Positions 24,084-32,528 of a DNA stretch of 38,747 nt are shown one piece after another. The notes under the pieces were generated by a model, which saw only the letters and a list, made by a program, of their open reading frames with translations, ran no database searches and was not told the DNA's origin. The stretch comes from Cohnella lubricantis (GTDB lineage Bacteria > Bacillota > Bacilli > Paenibacillales > Paenibacillaceae): the NCBI RefSeq assembly GCF_014212015.1, contig NZ_JACJVN010000063.1, forward strand, positions 1 through 38,747, read 5' to 3'. Both the position numbers and the translations under genes were made by a program. Each line of letters opens with the position of its first letter. Position 1 is the stretch's first letter.

Positions 24084-27000
24084 TTGATCAAAAAATCGTT
24101 CTTCCTGCTGTTGTTATTATCACTGGCGGCACCGCTGAGTCTCATCGGCTTGAGCGCGGCTTCCGCCGCATCCCCGTCCGAACCCGAGGTGTATATGCAG
24201 GACGCCTTCGAGGACGGCGATTATACAGCAAGTCCCGAGTGGACGGTATCCTCCGGCAACTGGCGCATCGCCGCAGATCCGGCCGATTCCGGCAACAAGG
24301 CGCTGAATCAGACCGATACCGGAGAAGGAATCATTACCGCCGGCGATCCCGCATGGACGGACTTCACCGTCACGATGCGCTTCTTCACCGAAGACGGCGG
24401 CAACTACCCGGGCATTCTAGCGCGCGTTCAAGATGCCCGGAACTTTTACTATTTTCAGATGCAGGCCGCTAATACGTTAGTCCTATCCAAGAGAATCAAC
24501 GGCATCGACACCACGATCCGAAGCCTCCCATACGCCATGAACAAGAACACGTGGTACCAGTTGAAAATGGTGCTGATCGGCAACTCCATCAAGTGTTATA
24601 TCGTGAATAACGGAACCGATCGTCTTGTATTCGAAGCCATCGACGATACATTCACCAGCGGCAAAGTCGGCATCCGCAACAAGTGGCAATCCGTTCATGT
24701 GGATGACGTCACGGTTGCGGGCGTACCTGCCGCGAACCCTTCAACGCTTCGATCCGACGCGCAGACGGGATCCGCGATCTCCTTGAGCTGGGATCCGGTA
24801 GAGGGAGCGGCAAGCTACAATATTTACCGCTCCACGGCCTCCGGGAGCGGCTATGCCTTCGTGGCCAACTCGGCTTCGACCAGCTTCACGGATACCGGCT
24901 TAAGCTCCGATACGTCTTACTATTACAGGATCGCCTTCCTGTATGGCGGACTGACGGAATCGCAGTGGTCAGCCGAGCTATCCGCAAGAACAGACGCAGC
25001 TCCTCCGGCAGCTCCCATGGGACTAACGGCGGTTGCCGTCAATTCGTCGACAGTCCGGCTGACTTGGTCGGCAGCGGACAAAGCAACCGGTTACCGAGTA
25101 TACCGCGCTCCCGCTTCTAGCGATGTCTTCGGCAAGGTATATGAGGGGACGGCCTTAAGCTTCTTGGATACCGGGCTGACGCCGGATACGGCATATAAAT
25201 ACCAGATAACGGCGTATAATGCGACCGGCGAATCCGAAGCGTCCTCCGTTCAGGCGACAACCTTCCAGTATGACGCGCCAAGAAACTTCAAGGCAGCGGA
25301 GAAGACCGATACGTCTGTGACGTTAAGCTGGGACGCGATCGCCGGTGAGAACGTCATCTATAGGATCAGCAGAGCTGCGAGCTCCGCCGGGGCGTATACA
25401 CAGATTTATACCGGAACGGATACCGAGTATACCGATATCGGCCTGACCGAAGGCACCGGCTATTTCTACCGAATCGGCGCGGTGATCGACGGCGTCGCTT
25501 CGGCTGTCTCGGAGCCGCTTGGCGTAGGTACGATGAGAACAGCCATCACGCCGGACACGATCTGGGCGGATACTTCCGGCAATCCGATTGATGCCCATGG
25601 AGCCGGGATTCTGTACGATGAGAATACGCAGAAATATTACTGGTACGGCGAGTATCATCAAGGCGCATGGCCTTCCGCAGGCGTGAGAGTGTACTCCTCG
25701 ACCGACCTGCTGAATTGGACCGACGAAGGCATGGCGTTAACGCTGATCAATTCGATGGATGACTTTGCGAACGATCCGTTGATCTCAGAGCTCTACGCCG
25801 GCCGAGCCGATACACTCAGCATCTGGGCGGACATCCGCAAAGGCCGAATCGTCGAGCGGCCGAAGGTCATCTACAACGACCAGACGAAAAAATACGTTAT
25901 GTGGGCCCATATCGATGGAGATAAGGACCCGTACAACGACAACGCCAACTATGGCAAAGCGCAAGCAGGATACGCGATCAGCGATTCGCCGACCGGTCCG
26001 TTCGTATACCAGAAGAGCTACCGGATGGATGAATGCCCGCCGGATCAGACCGACTATCAGCCGGGCAACCCAGGCATGGCTCGGGATATGAATCTGTTCA
26101 AGGACGACGACGGCACAGCCTACCTGATCTATTCCAGCGAAGAGAACCGGACGATCTACATCTCTAAGCTGCTGGACGACTATTCGGACGTTGTCGGCTG
26201 GCATAAGGACGGCAATGTCGACGAGAATGGCAACCCGGTCCGGGATGCCGCCTACAAGGGAGTATACGGCGAAGATTATATTCGGGTATTCCCTGGCGGT
26301 GTACGAGAGGCCCCGGCCGTGTTCAAGTATGACGGCAAATACTACCTGCTAACCTCAGGCGCTACCGGATGGTCTCCGAATGAGAATATGTACAGCGTAT
26401 CAGATTCCATGCTGGGGAACTGGTCGCCGTTGAAGGATCCTTTCGTCCGGATATCGGCTTCCGATCCGAACCCGATGGCAGCCTTCAACTCCCAGACGGC
26501 TTCGGTCATTCCGGTGGACCCGGCCAACGGCAAGTTCATCTACGTAGGCGACGATTGGAACGGCGGGAACTTCTCGGCGAACGGCGGAGCCAAATACGTG
26601 TGGCTGCCGATCGAATTCAGCCAAGGCACGGACATCTCCATCAAATGGTACAGCCGGTGGACGCTCGATCTGCTCGACCAAATGAAGGGCATTGAAGCGA
26701 ATGTCCAGTTGCCCGAAGTGATCGCCGCCGGTACCGAGCTCGCCCTCCCGAGCCAGATCGAAGTCTCGCCCAAAGGTTCAACGGAAACTTCGCCAACGAA
26801 CGTCCTCTGGACGGTCAACGGCAATCCCGTAACCGCGAATACGTTCGCGCTGCCGGGTACCTATACGCTGCAGGCGACGCTGCCGCAGCTGGCCAACAAG
26901 ACGCTGCAATTCAAGATAAGCGCCGTTGCTGACAAGACCATCTACTTCGTCAACAGCGGCGGCAGCCGAACGCCTGATTACAGCCTGATGACTTCATACC

Positions 27001-28235
27001 TGCAGGATACGCTGCTCAACAAGGACGTCGTCGAACAGCTGTACAATCCGGCAGATTCGACTCCATGGGGCTACGTGCAGACGAGCTCCAACCCGTCCGG
27101 TTCGGATTCCGGAGACATCTTCTCCACGCTGCGTTATTTGAACGGAGGTAATGTCACCAACTCTCCGGCCGGCACCGACCTGACCTACAAGTTCACGGTA
27201 CCGAATGGAACCTATATCGTGTATACGGGCTTTAACGACATCTGGAACAACTCGAGCCGGAAGGCGGACCTGTATATCAACGACGTGAAGAAGACCGCGA
27301 TCACGTATATATCCAACAAGGTCTACCGTTATCCAGTTGACGTAACCGACGGTATGATCACGATCATGGTAAGGAATACCGCCGCTCAGGACCCGTTGAT
27401 CAACTGGATCATGATCGCGGATGATTCCCAGACACCTAATCCGGCGATGGGGCTGACGGCCGTTCCGGCATCGGCGGATTCGGCGGCCGTCTCGTGGAAC
27501 AAGACATTGGGGGCGATCGCCTATAAGCTCTTCCGATCGACTAGCGCAGAGGGGCCTTATGCGCCTGTCTATGAAGGAAGCCAGCCCTCCTTCACCGACA
27601 GCGGCCTCGAGCCTGTCGTCTCCTATTACTATAAAGTCGGAAGCTACGGCTTATCGGGCGAGATCGCGATGTCGAGCCCCGTCTTGATGGATCGGACTCC
27701 GCCGGAATTCAACCTGCTGGTTGACGGTAGGATATTAGCCGATGGCGATTCCTTCGATGATCATCTCCCGCTAACCTTTCAAGCATCCGATGCATTATCC
27801 GGACTGGCTTCGGCTCGAGTGTCCGTAAGCGGCTCCGTGTATTCATTGGACTTGGCGAACGAGACGGCTAGCCTAACGATCGATTGGGCAGGCAAGATTG
27901 GCAGCTATACAGCAACCATCGAAGCAGAAGACATGGCAGGGAACAAGCTGCAGGCAACATACCATTTTAACGTAACAACAAGCCTTGCAGCCCTGAACGA
28001 ACTGCTGGATCGTTATGAAGACCAATTGAGCCACCCATTGTTCGTCCAGCTCGATAACAGCCTCAAGCAAGCGCAGCATCAGTTGGACATCGACCGGCCC
28101 GATCATGCGGCTGATCATATGCAGGACTTCTTGAAGCATCTGAACAACCCGGCGTTGGGAGATATCGACCCGGCTGTCAAGGACATCTTGAATACAGATG
28201 CGAACGTCCTGATCCTGGAATGGTCGAATAACTAA
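24084..28235 (+). CDS. Secreted multidomain GH43 glycoside hydrolase with FIMAH tail
   Basis: 1383 residues from TTG 24084; AAGGAGAGG precedes it, and the nearby ATG 24079 hits a stop at once. Order: signal peptide (1-~29), concanavalin-like laminin-G type domain (~33-215), three FN3 domains (~218-303, 306-393, 396-485), GH43 five-bladed propeller (~488-870), Ig-like (~875-948), malectin/CBM-like domain (~950-1115), FN3 (~1117-1203), Ig-like (~1208-1293), FIMAH (~1298-1383, LNELLDRYEDQLSHPLFVQL). The GH43 part has HGAGILYDENTQKYYWYGEY, RPKVIYND, ARDMNLFKDDDGTAYLIY and REAPAVFKYDGKYYLL (probable general acid Glu), resembling exo-beta-1,3-galactanases of the GH43_24 type. It would act extracellularly on plant arabinogalactan-like side chains. 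Substrate is inferred. Confidence 0.9.
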   Translation: MIKKSFFLLLLLSLAAPLSLIGLSAASAASPSEPEVYMQDAFEDGDYTASPEWTVSSGNWRIAADPADSGNKALNQTDTGEGIITAGDPAWTDFTVTMRFFTEDGGNYPGILARVQDARNFYYFQMQAANTLVLSKRINGIDTTIRSLPYAMNKNTWYQLKMVLIGNSIKCYIVNNGTDRLVFEAIDDTFTSGKVGIRNKWQSVHVDDVTVAGVPAANPSTLRSDAQTGSAISLSWDPVEGAASYNIYRSTASGSGYAFVANSASTSFTDTGLSSDTSYYYRIAFLYGGLTESQWSAELSARTDAAPPAAPMGLTAVAVNSSTVRLTWSAADKATGYRVYRAPASSDVFGKVYEGTALSFLDTGLTPDTAYKYQITAYNATGESEASSVQATTFQYDAPRNFKAAEKTDTSVTLSWDAIAGENVIYRISRAASSAGAYTQIYTGTDTEYTDIGLTEGTGYFYRIGAVIDGVASAVSEPLGVGTMRTAITPDTIWADTSGNPIDAHGAGILYDENTQKYYWYGEYHQGAWPSAGVRVYSSTDLLNWTDEGMALTLINSMDDFANDPLISELYAGRADTLSIWADIRKGRIVERPKVIYNDQTKKYVMWAHIDGDKDPYNDNANYGKAQAGYAISDSPTGPFVYQKSYRMDECPPDQTDYQPGNPGMARDMNLFKDDDGTAYLIYSSEENRTIYISKLLDDYSDVVGWHKDGNVDENGNPVRDAAYKGVYGEDYIRVFPGGVREAPAVFKYDGKYYLLTSGATGWSPNENMYSVSDSMLGNWSPLKDPFVRISASDPNPMAAFNSQTASVIPVDPANGKFIYVGDDWNGGNFSANGGAKYVWLPIEFSQGTDISIKWYSRWTLDLLDQMKGIEANVQLPEVIAAGTELALPSQIEVSPKGSTETSPTNVLWTVNGNPVTANTFALPGTYTLQATLPQLANKTLQFKISAVADKTIYFVNSGGSRTPDYSLMTSYLQDTLLNKDVVEQLYNPADSTPWGYVQTSSNPSGSDSGDIFSTLRYLNGGNVTNSPAGTDLTYKFTVPNGTYIVYTGFNDIWNNSSRKADLYINDVKKTAITYISNKVYRYPVDVTDGMITIMVRNTAAQDPLINWIMIADDSQTPNPAMGLTAVPASADSAAVSWNKTLGAIAYKLFRSTSAEGPYAPVYEGSQPSFTDSGLEPVVSYYYKVGSYGLSGEIAMSSPVLMDRTPPEFNLLVDGRILADGDSFDDHLPLTFQASDALSGLASARVSVSGSVYSLDLANETASLTIDWAGKIGSYTATIEAEDMAGNKLQATYHFNVTTSLAALNELLDRYEDQLSHPLFVQLDNSLKQAQHQLDIDRPDHAADHMQDFLKHLNNPALGDIDPAVKDILNTDANVLILEWSNN

Positions 28236-28248
28236 CGGAAGAAGGAAG

Positions 28249-28292
28249 CAGACAGCCCCCGTCCGGTATTCCGCCGGAAGAGGGCTGTCTGC
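28249..28292. terminator. Bidirectional terminator between GH43 and hemolysin III genes
   Basis: GCAGACAGCCC and GGGCTGTCTGC form an 11-bp stem with an inner TCCGG/CCGGA helix. On the minus strand CTTCCTTCTTCC follows, on the plus strand an A/T-rich run. It lies 14 bases from the GH43 stop and 16 from the hemolysin III stop, so it can serve both convergent genes. Confidence 0.75.
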
Positions 28293-28307
28293 CAATATCG
28301 CCATAAA

Positions 28308-28946
28308 TTACAGTACGTACAGCAGTATCGTGAAGAAGTGAAGCACCGAGCCTCCTAAGACGAACAGATGCCACACCGCATGGTGGTATCGGAACGCGCG
28401 CCAGACGTAGAACACCGAGCCGAGCGTGTACAGCATGCCGCCCGCCATCAAGAGATGCATCCCGCCGGCCGGCATCGCTTCCTTCAGAGGCCCCCAGACG
28501 AGCACGACCATCCAGCCCATCAGCAGATAGAAGAGCGTGGAGAGGAAGAGGAACCGCTTGGTGAAGAACGCTTTGAAGACGACGCCGCCGATCGCGATGC
28601 CCCAGACGATGCCGAACACCGTCCACCCCAGCGGGCTTCTTAGCACGGTCAGCATGAGAGGCGTATACGTCCCGGCGATGTACAGATAGATACACGAATG
28701 GTCGAACGTCTCGAACAGATCCTTGACCTTGCCCTCGCGGAACGAGTGCACCAGCGTCGAAGCCGTGTACAGCATCAGCATGGTCACGCCATATACCGCG
28801 AAGCTGGTCACATGCCAAGCCGTACCATTCAGGCTTGCGAATATAATGAGCAGCGTCAGCGCCGCGATGCTCAGAACCGCGCCGATACCGTGCGTGACAG
28901 CGTTCGCCACCTCTTCCTTGCGCGAATAAACGTACGTATGCGCCAT
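28308..28946 (-). CDS. Hemolysin III / PAQR family membrane protein
   Basis: 212 residues from ATG 28946 (GGGGAG upstream; the frame is open further but without a better site). Seven membrane spans and the PAQR metal-site residues are visible: AVTHGIGAVLS, the Ser/His pair in STLVHSF, DHSCIYLYIAGTYTP (Asp, His) and the last-helix AVWHLFVLGGSVLHF with two His. Members are named for a Bacillus cereus hemolysin, but most bacterial homologues have an unproven role in membrane homeostasis. Monocistronic with a hairpin terminator. Confidence 0.92.
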   Translation of the reverse strand: MAHTYVYSRKEEVANAVTHGIGAVLSIAALTLLIIFASLNGTAWHVTSFAVYGVTMLMLYTASTLVHSFREGKVKDLFETFDHSCIYLYIAGTYTPLMLTVLRSPLGWTVFGIVWGIAIGGVVFKAFFTKRFLFLSTLFYLLMGWMVVLVWGPLKEAMPAGGMHLLMAGGMLYTLGSVFYVWRAFRYHHAVWHLFVLGGSVLHFFTILLYVL

Positions 28947-29028
28947 TCGATCTCCCCGCTTCCAGTTGCAACTTGTTTTCTCTATTGTGCCATCTTTTGC
29001 GGGAAAAAGCGAATCTTTGGCCTGCCGG

Positions 29029-29910
29029 TCAATCATGACGGAACTTCTTCGCGAGAAGCCAGCCGATTCCGTTCACAATGCCGTAGAGCGCGACCGACAT
29101 GAGCGCCAGCAAGCAGATGCTCACCATGACGAGATCCATCTGGAATACCTGGCCGCCATAGATGATCAAATACCCGAGTCCCGCCTTCGACGACAGGAAC
29201 TCGCCCATGATGACGCCGACCAGCGTCAGGCCGACGTTCACCTTCAGCGTCGCGATGATGTTCGGTACGCTCGCCGGCAGCATGACCATCGTCAGCATCT
29301 GCAGCTTCGTCGCGCCGAACGACTGCATCAGCTTCAGCTTCGTCCGCGCCATCTCCTTGAACCCATTCTCAATCATCATGATCGTCACGATGACCGAGAT
29401 GGCAACCGCCATCCCGTAGACGGAATAGCGGTCGCCGAGCCAGATATAGAAGATCGGGCCGAGCGCCACCTTGGGCAGCGCGTTCAGCACGACGATATAA
29501 GGCTCCAGCACCCGCGAGGCGTAGGTCGACCACCAGAAGACGACGGCGATCAGCGTACCCGCGATCATCGAGGCGGCGATGCCGATCAGCGTCTCGAGCC
29601 CCGTCGTCCACGTATGCTTCCACAGGCCGCCCTCCAACGCCAGCTCGCGGAACGAACCGGCTAATTGGGACGGGCTGCTCGTCAGCATCGAATCAACCCA
29701 GCCCAGCCGCGCGGCGATCTCCCACAGCGCCAGCAGCGCCGCCAGCAGCGCGAGCCGCGAGATGACGATCTGCCAGAACGCCAGACGCTGCTTCTTCAGA
29801 TACCTCCGGTACGGAAGGGATGCCATGCCGGCCGCCTTGCCGCCGTTCGGCTCGGCAGGCGTCCCGGCTTGCTCCCTCACTCTCGATCCTTCCTTACTTG
29901 GCAGCGACAT
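29029..29910 (-). CDS. SsuC/TauC/ThiX-type ABC permease
   Basis: 293-residue permease of the nitrate/sulfonate/taurine and pyrimidine-precursor branch. After a ~45-residue hydrophilic N-terminus, six spans follow; the EAA loop reads KLMQSFGATKLQMLTMVMLP, with NALPKVALGPIFYIWLG earlier, both typical. GGAGG precedes ATG 29910; a second possible start is Met 29 with AAGGCGG upstream. It overlaps the ATPase gene by 17 bases. Works with the two genes upstream as a complete importer. Confidence 0.9.
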   Translation of the reverse strand: MSLPSKEGSRVREQAGTPAEPNGGKAAGMASLPYRRYLKKQRLAFWQIVISRLALLAALLALWEIAARLGWVDSMLTSSPSQLAGSFRELALEGGLWKHTWTTGLETLIGIAASMIAGTLIAVVFWWSTYASRVLEPYIVVLNALPKVALGPIFYIWLGDRYSVYGMAVAISVIVTIMMIENGFKEMARTKLKLMQSFGATKLQMLTMVMLPASVPNIIATLKVNVGLTLVGVIMGEFLSSKAGLGYLIIYGGQVFQMDLVMVSICLLALMSVALYGIVNGIGWLLAKKFRHD

Positions 29911-30688
29911 GAGCCTCCAGCTCCTTCCATAGCGCGGTGAAATACGTCCGGAACCCCGCCGCCTCCCTCTTGCTCAGAGGGCTCATCGACGGCGACGATT
30001 CCCCGTCCTCCCCCAGCCGGATCTCGTAGATCGAAGAGATCGTGCTCGGCCGCTGCGACATGACCATCACCCGGTCCGCCATCGAGATGGCTTCCGGAAT
30101 GTCGTGCGTGACGAGCACCGCCGTCTTCCCCTGCTCGCGGATAATGCGGTGCACCTCATCGGCCAGCGTCAGCCGCGTCTGGAAGTCGAGCGCGGAGAAC
30201 GGTTCATCGAGCAGCAGAATATCCGGCTCGGCGACTAGCGTCCGGATGAGCGCTACCCGCTGGCGCATGCCCCCGGATAGCTGGGAAGGGCTGTGGCGCG
30301 CGAAGCTCCCCAGCCCGTACCGTTCCATCAGCTCACTTGCCTTCCGCTCCGCGCGCTTGCGGTCCATTCGGCGGATCTCCGCGCCGGCGAGCAGATTGCC
30401 CCGCACGTCCCGCCATTCGAACAGATGGTCTTGCTGCAGCATATATCCTACCTTCGGCGACACGCCGTCTACCTGCTGTCCGTCGATCAACACCTGCCCC
30501 TTCGTCGGCTTCAGCATCCCGGAGATGAGCGACAGCAGCGTGCTCTTGCCGCAGCCGCTCGGCCCGACGATGCTGATGAATTCTCCGCGCCGGACGCTGA
30601 GCTGGACGCCCTTCAAGGCCTCCGTCTCCTGCTTCGGCGTGAAGTAGCTCATGCCGACATCACGCATCTCGATCTGCGGCGTCTCCAT
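29894..30688 (-). CDS. SsuB/TauB/ThiZ-type ABC ATPase
   Basis: 264-residue ATPase. Walker A GPSGCGKST (residues 42-50), Q-loop LQQDHLFEWRDV, signature LSGGMRQR, Walker B ILLLDEPFSALD and switch VTHDIPEA. AAGGGGGC lies 7 bases before the start, inside the last codons of the binding protein (gap 4 bases). C-terminal ~25 residues are a family-typical extension. Class clear; substrate open. Confidence 0.92.
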   Translation of the reverse strand: METPQIEMRDVGMSYFTPKQETEALKGVQLSVRRGEFISIVGPSGCGKSTLLSLISGMLKPTKGQVLIDGQQVDGVSPKVGYMLQQDHLFEWRDVRGNLLAGAEIRRMDRKRAERKASELMERYGLGSFARHSPSQLSGGMRQRVALIRTLVAEPDILLLDEPFSALDFQTRLTLADEVHRIIREQGKTAVLVTHDIPEAISMADRVMVMSQRPSTISSIYEIRLGEDGESSPSMSPLSKREAAGFRTYFTALWKELEAHVAAK

Positions 30689-30692
30689 CGGT

Positions 30693-31790
30693 TCAGCCCC
30701 CTTGACCGATCTTGTCTACGAAGCTCATATCCGCGATGGCCGACACGTCGCTCAGCTTCTCTTCGCTCTTCAGGACGCCGTTCTCGATCAGCACATTCTG
30801 CAGCGTCTCCAACGATTCCGCGGTCAGTACGGGCGATGCCGGCCACGTGTTCTGCTCCTGATACCGCTTGATAGATTGCAGGATTAGGTCATCCGGCGTG
30901 CCTTCGAAGAACGGCTTCAGCGCCTGGACGATCTCATCGTCGGACGCGGTGTTCAGCCATTCCGTCCCTTCCGCGACGGCGTTCACGAATTTCTGGATCA
31001 CGTCCGGATGCTCGGCGATATAGTCCGAAGTGGCGACGTAGCCCGTCTCCGGATACTCGCCGAAGTCCGCTAGCGATGCCGCATAGTACGCCTGGCCTTC
31101 CTGAATGAGCGTGGACGCGACCGGCTCGAACTGCTGGATATAGTCGCCCTGCCCGCTCGTGAACGCGCCTGTCATCGCCGTCGCCGCGATGTTGGTGACG
31201 ACCTCGGTACCCTCGACCTGCTCCTGCTTCAGCATCGAAGCCATCACCATCTGCGGCGAGCTGCCCGGCCTCCAGCCGATCACCTTCTTGCCTGCCAGAT
31301 CGCTCCATTCGAACGATTCGACCGGCTCCCGCGACAGCAGGAACGAGCCGTCCTTCATCGTCAGCTGGTAGAACACCTTCAGCGTCTTCTCGCCCTTCTG
31401 GTTGTAGATGTAGATGGCTGTCTCCGGTCCGATGAGCGAGACGTCGCCGGTTCCCGCGAGTAGCGCCGCTGCCCCCTTGTCGGAGCCCTGCGAGGTGTTC
31501 ATATCGATCTCCAGCCCTTGCTTCGCGAAGAAGCCCTGCGACATAGCAACGTAGTGCGGCGCGTAGAAAATCGAGCGAATCACCTCGGAGAACCGGACCT
31601 TCGTCAGCTCTTGAGGCGTTGCGGAAGCGGAAGGCGAAGCGGATGGATCTGCCGAAGGGGCTGCGCTCGCCGATCCGGACGGCGAGGCGGAAGGGGATGA
31701 ATTGCCGCCGCTGCTGCCCCCGCAGCTGGCCACGATGAGCATCAAGGCCACCGCGATGAGCCAACCTGACATTTTGCCCACTCTATTCAT
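30693..31790 (-). CDS. NMT1/THI5-type substrate-binding lipoprotein
   Basis: 365 residues from ATG 31790 with AAGGAG upstream; the frame is open further but only this start gives a lipoprotein signal (GWLIAVALMLIVASC). A Ser/Ala/Pro linker (~residues 28-65) leads to the binding domain: VRFSEVIRSIFYAPHYVAMS, QGFFAKQGLEIDM, GDVSLIGPETAIYIYN and VIGWRPGSSPQMVMASML. This matches SsuA/TauA/ThiY-like proteins that bind sulfonates, nitrate or thiamine pyrimidine precursors. First gene of the operon and divergent from a MarR regulator. The GPETA motif is common to many uncharacterised members, so specificity is unassigned. Confidence 0.9.
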   Translation of the reverse strand: MNRVGKMSGWLIAVALMLIVASCGGSSGGNSSPSASPSGSASAAPSADPSASPSASATPQELTKVRFSEVIRSIFYAPHYVAMSQGFFAKQGLEIDMNTSQGSDKGAAALLAGTGDVSLIGPETAIYIYNQKGEKTLKVFYQLTMKDGSFLLSREPVESFEWSDLAGKKVIGWRPGSSPQMVMASMLKQEQVEGTEVVTNIAATAMTGAFTSGQGDYIQQFEPVASTLIQEGQAYYAASLADFGEYPETGYVATSDYIAEHPDVIQKFVNAVAEGTEWLNTASDDEIVQALKPFFEGTPDDLILQSIKRYQEQNTWPASPVLTAESLETLQNVLIENGVLKSEEKLSDVSAIADMSFVDKIGQGG

Positions 31791-31904
31791 AGGACCACTC
31801 CTTCTGATTAAGCAATGGAGGCTAATGCTCCGTACTACATTGTATCCGCCGCATCCGCCTAGGGTGACAGGACAGCCCTCGGCATCTCGCAGGGCAGGAC
31901 CCGT

Positions 31905-31922
31905 TTTTTTTTGCAAAAAACG
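31905..31922. promoter_or_regulatory. A/T palindrome between MarR and binding-protein genes
   Basis: TTTTTTGCAAAAAA (31907-31920), extended by CG at both sides with three extra Ts on the left. It sits in the divergent promoter region, 45 bases from the MarR start. It could bind MarR, or be a bent-DNA tract. A TATTAT on the minus strand and the MarR -10 region lie close by. Confidence 0.35.
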
Positions 31923-31966
31923 TTCGCTATGTTACGATAATATTTAATTAGGGGAGGTGAACGTCA

Positions 31967-32404
31967 TTGGATGACCGCGAAGCTTTGCACCTCATCGACA
32001 CCGAGCTTGCGATGCTGATTCGCCGCGCCACATCCTTCTCCAACGACAAGCGCTTAGGCCGCATGGACCGTTCCGCCTACCTGCTGCTGAACCGGATCAT
32101 CTCCAGCGCCCATATCGGCGTGCGGGCGCTCGCGGATGAATTCCACTTGGACATCTCGACCGTCAGCCGGCAGATCGCGGCTTTGGAACAGAAGGGGTAC
32201 GTGAAGCGCAATCCCGACCCTTCGGACGGGCGCGCCTTCTTCTTCGAAGTGACCGAGAGCGGACGCAGAGACCTGATGGATTACAAACAGGCCCGGCTCG
32301 CGCGAATTACCGATCGGCTTAAGGGCTGGACCGGCGAAGAACGCGACCGGTTCGCCGAGCTGCTGCGCAAGTTCAATCGGACGCTGGACGAGCAGTCGGA
32401 TTAA
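31967..32404 (+). CDS. MarR family transcriptional regulator
   Basis: 145 residues from TTG 31967 with GGGGAGGTG 8 bases upstream. The winged helix-turn-helix is clear: IGVRALADEFHLDISTVSRQ, ALEQKGYVKRNPDPSDGRAF (wing with DGR motif), flanked by dimerisation helices. It is divergent from the NMT1-type importer and convergent with an MFS gene, so either could be its target; divergence and the shared palindrome favour the importer. Confidence 0.93.
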   Translation: MDDREALHLIDTELAMLIRRATSFSNDKRLGRMDRSAYLLLNRIISSAHIGVRALADEFHLDISTVSRQIAALEQKGYVKRNPDPSDGRAFFFEVTESGRRDLMDYKQARLARITDRLKGWTGEERDRFAELLRKFNRTLDEQSD

Positions 32405-32435
32405 CGCCAGGCTTCATTCCCTACTCAGACGACAA

Positions 32436-32472
32436 ACAGCCTTCGTGCGGCGCGCGGCCGAACGAAGGCTGT
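32436..32472. terminator. Bidirectional terminator between MarR and MFS genes
   Basis: ACAGCCTTCGT and ACGAAGGCTGT, perfect 11-bp arms, lie between the convergent stops at 32404 and 32529. Minus strand continues TTGTCG, plus strand ATTGGT, so both U-tracts are weak. Confidence 0.7.
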
Positions 32473-32528
32473 ATTGGTCTGAAGGCGATTATATCAGACG
32501 ATCAACGGGAAGCAACATGCGCAGCCGG

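Noticed and set aside
31800..31905. Possible TPP riboswitch before the NMT1-type binding protein
   Set aside because: The leader has a GGGT/ACCC pairing and GGAT..ATG pieces, but the conserved CTGAGA and the 3' core with its closing helix are missing. It is only a hairpin-containing leader, so ThiXYZ cannot be inferred from it.
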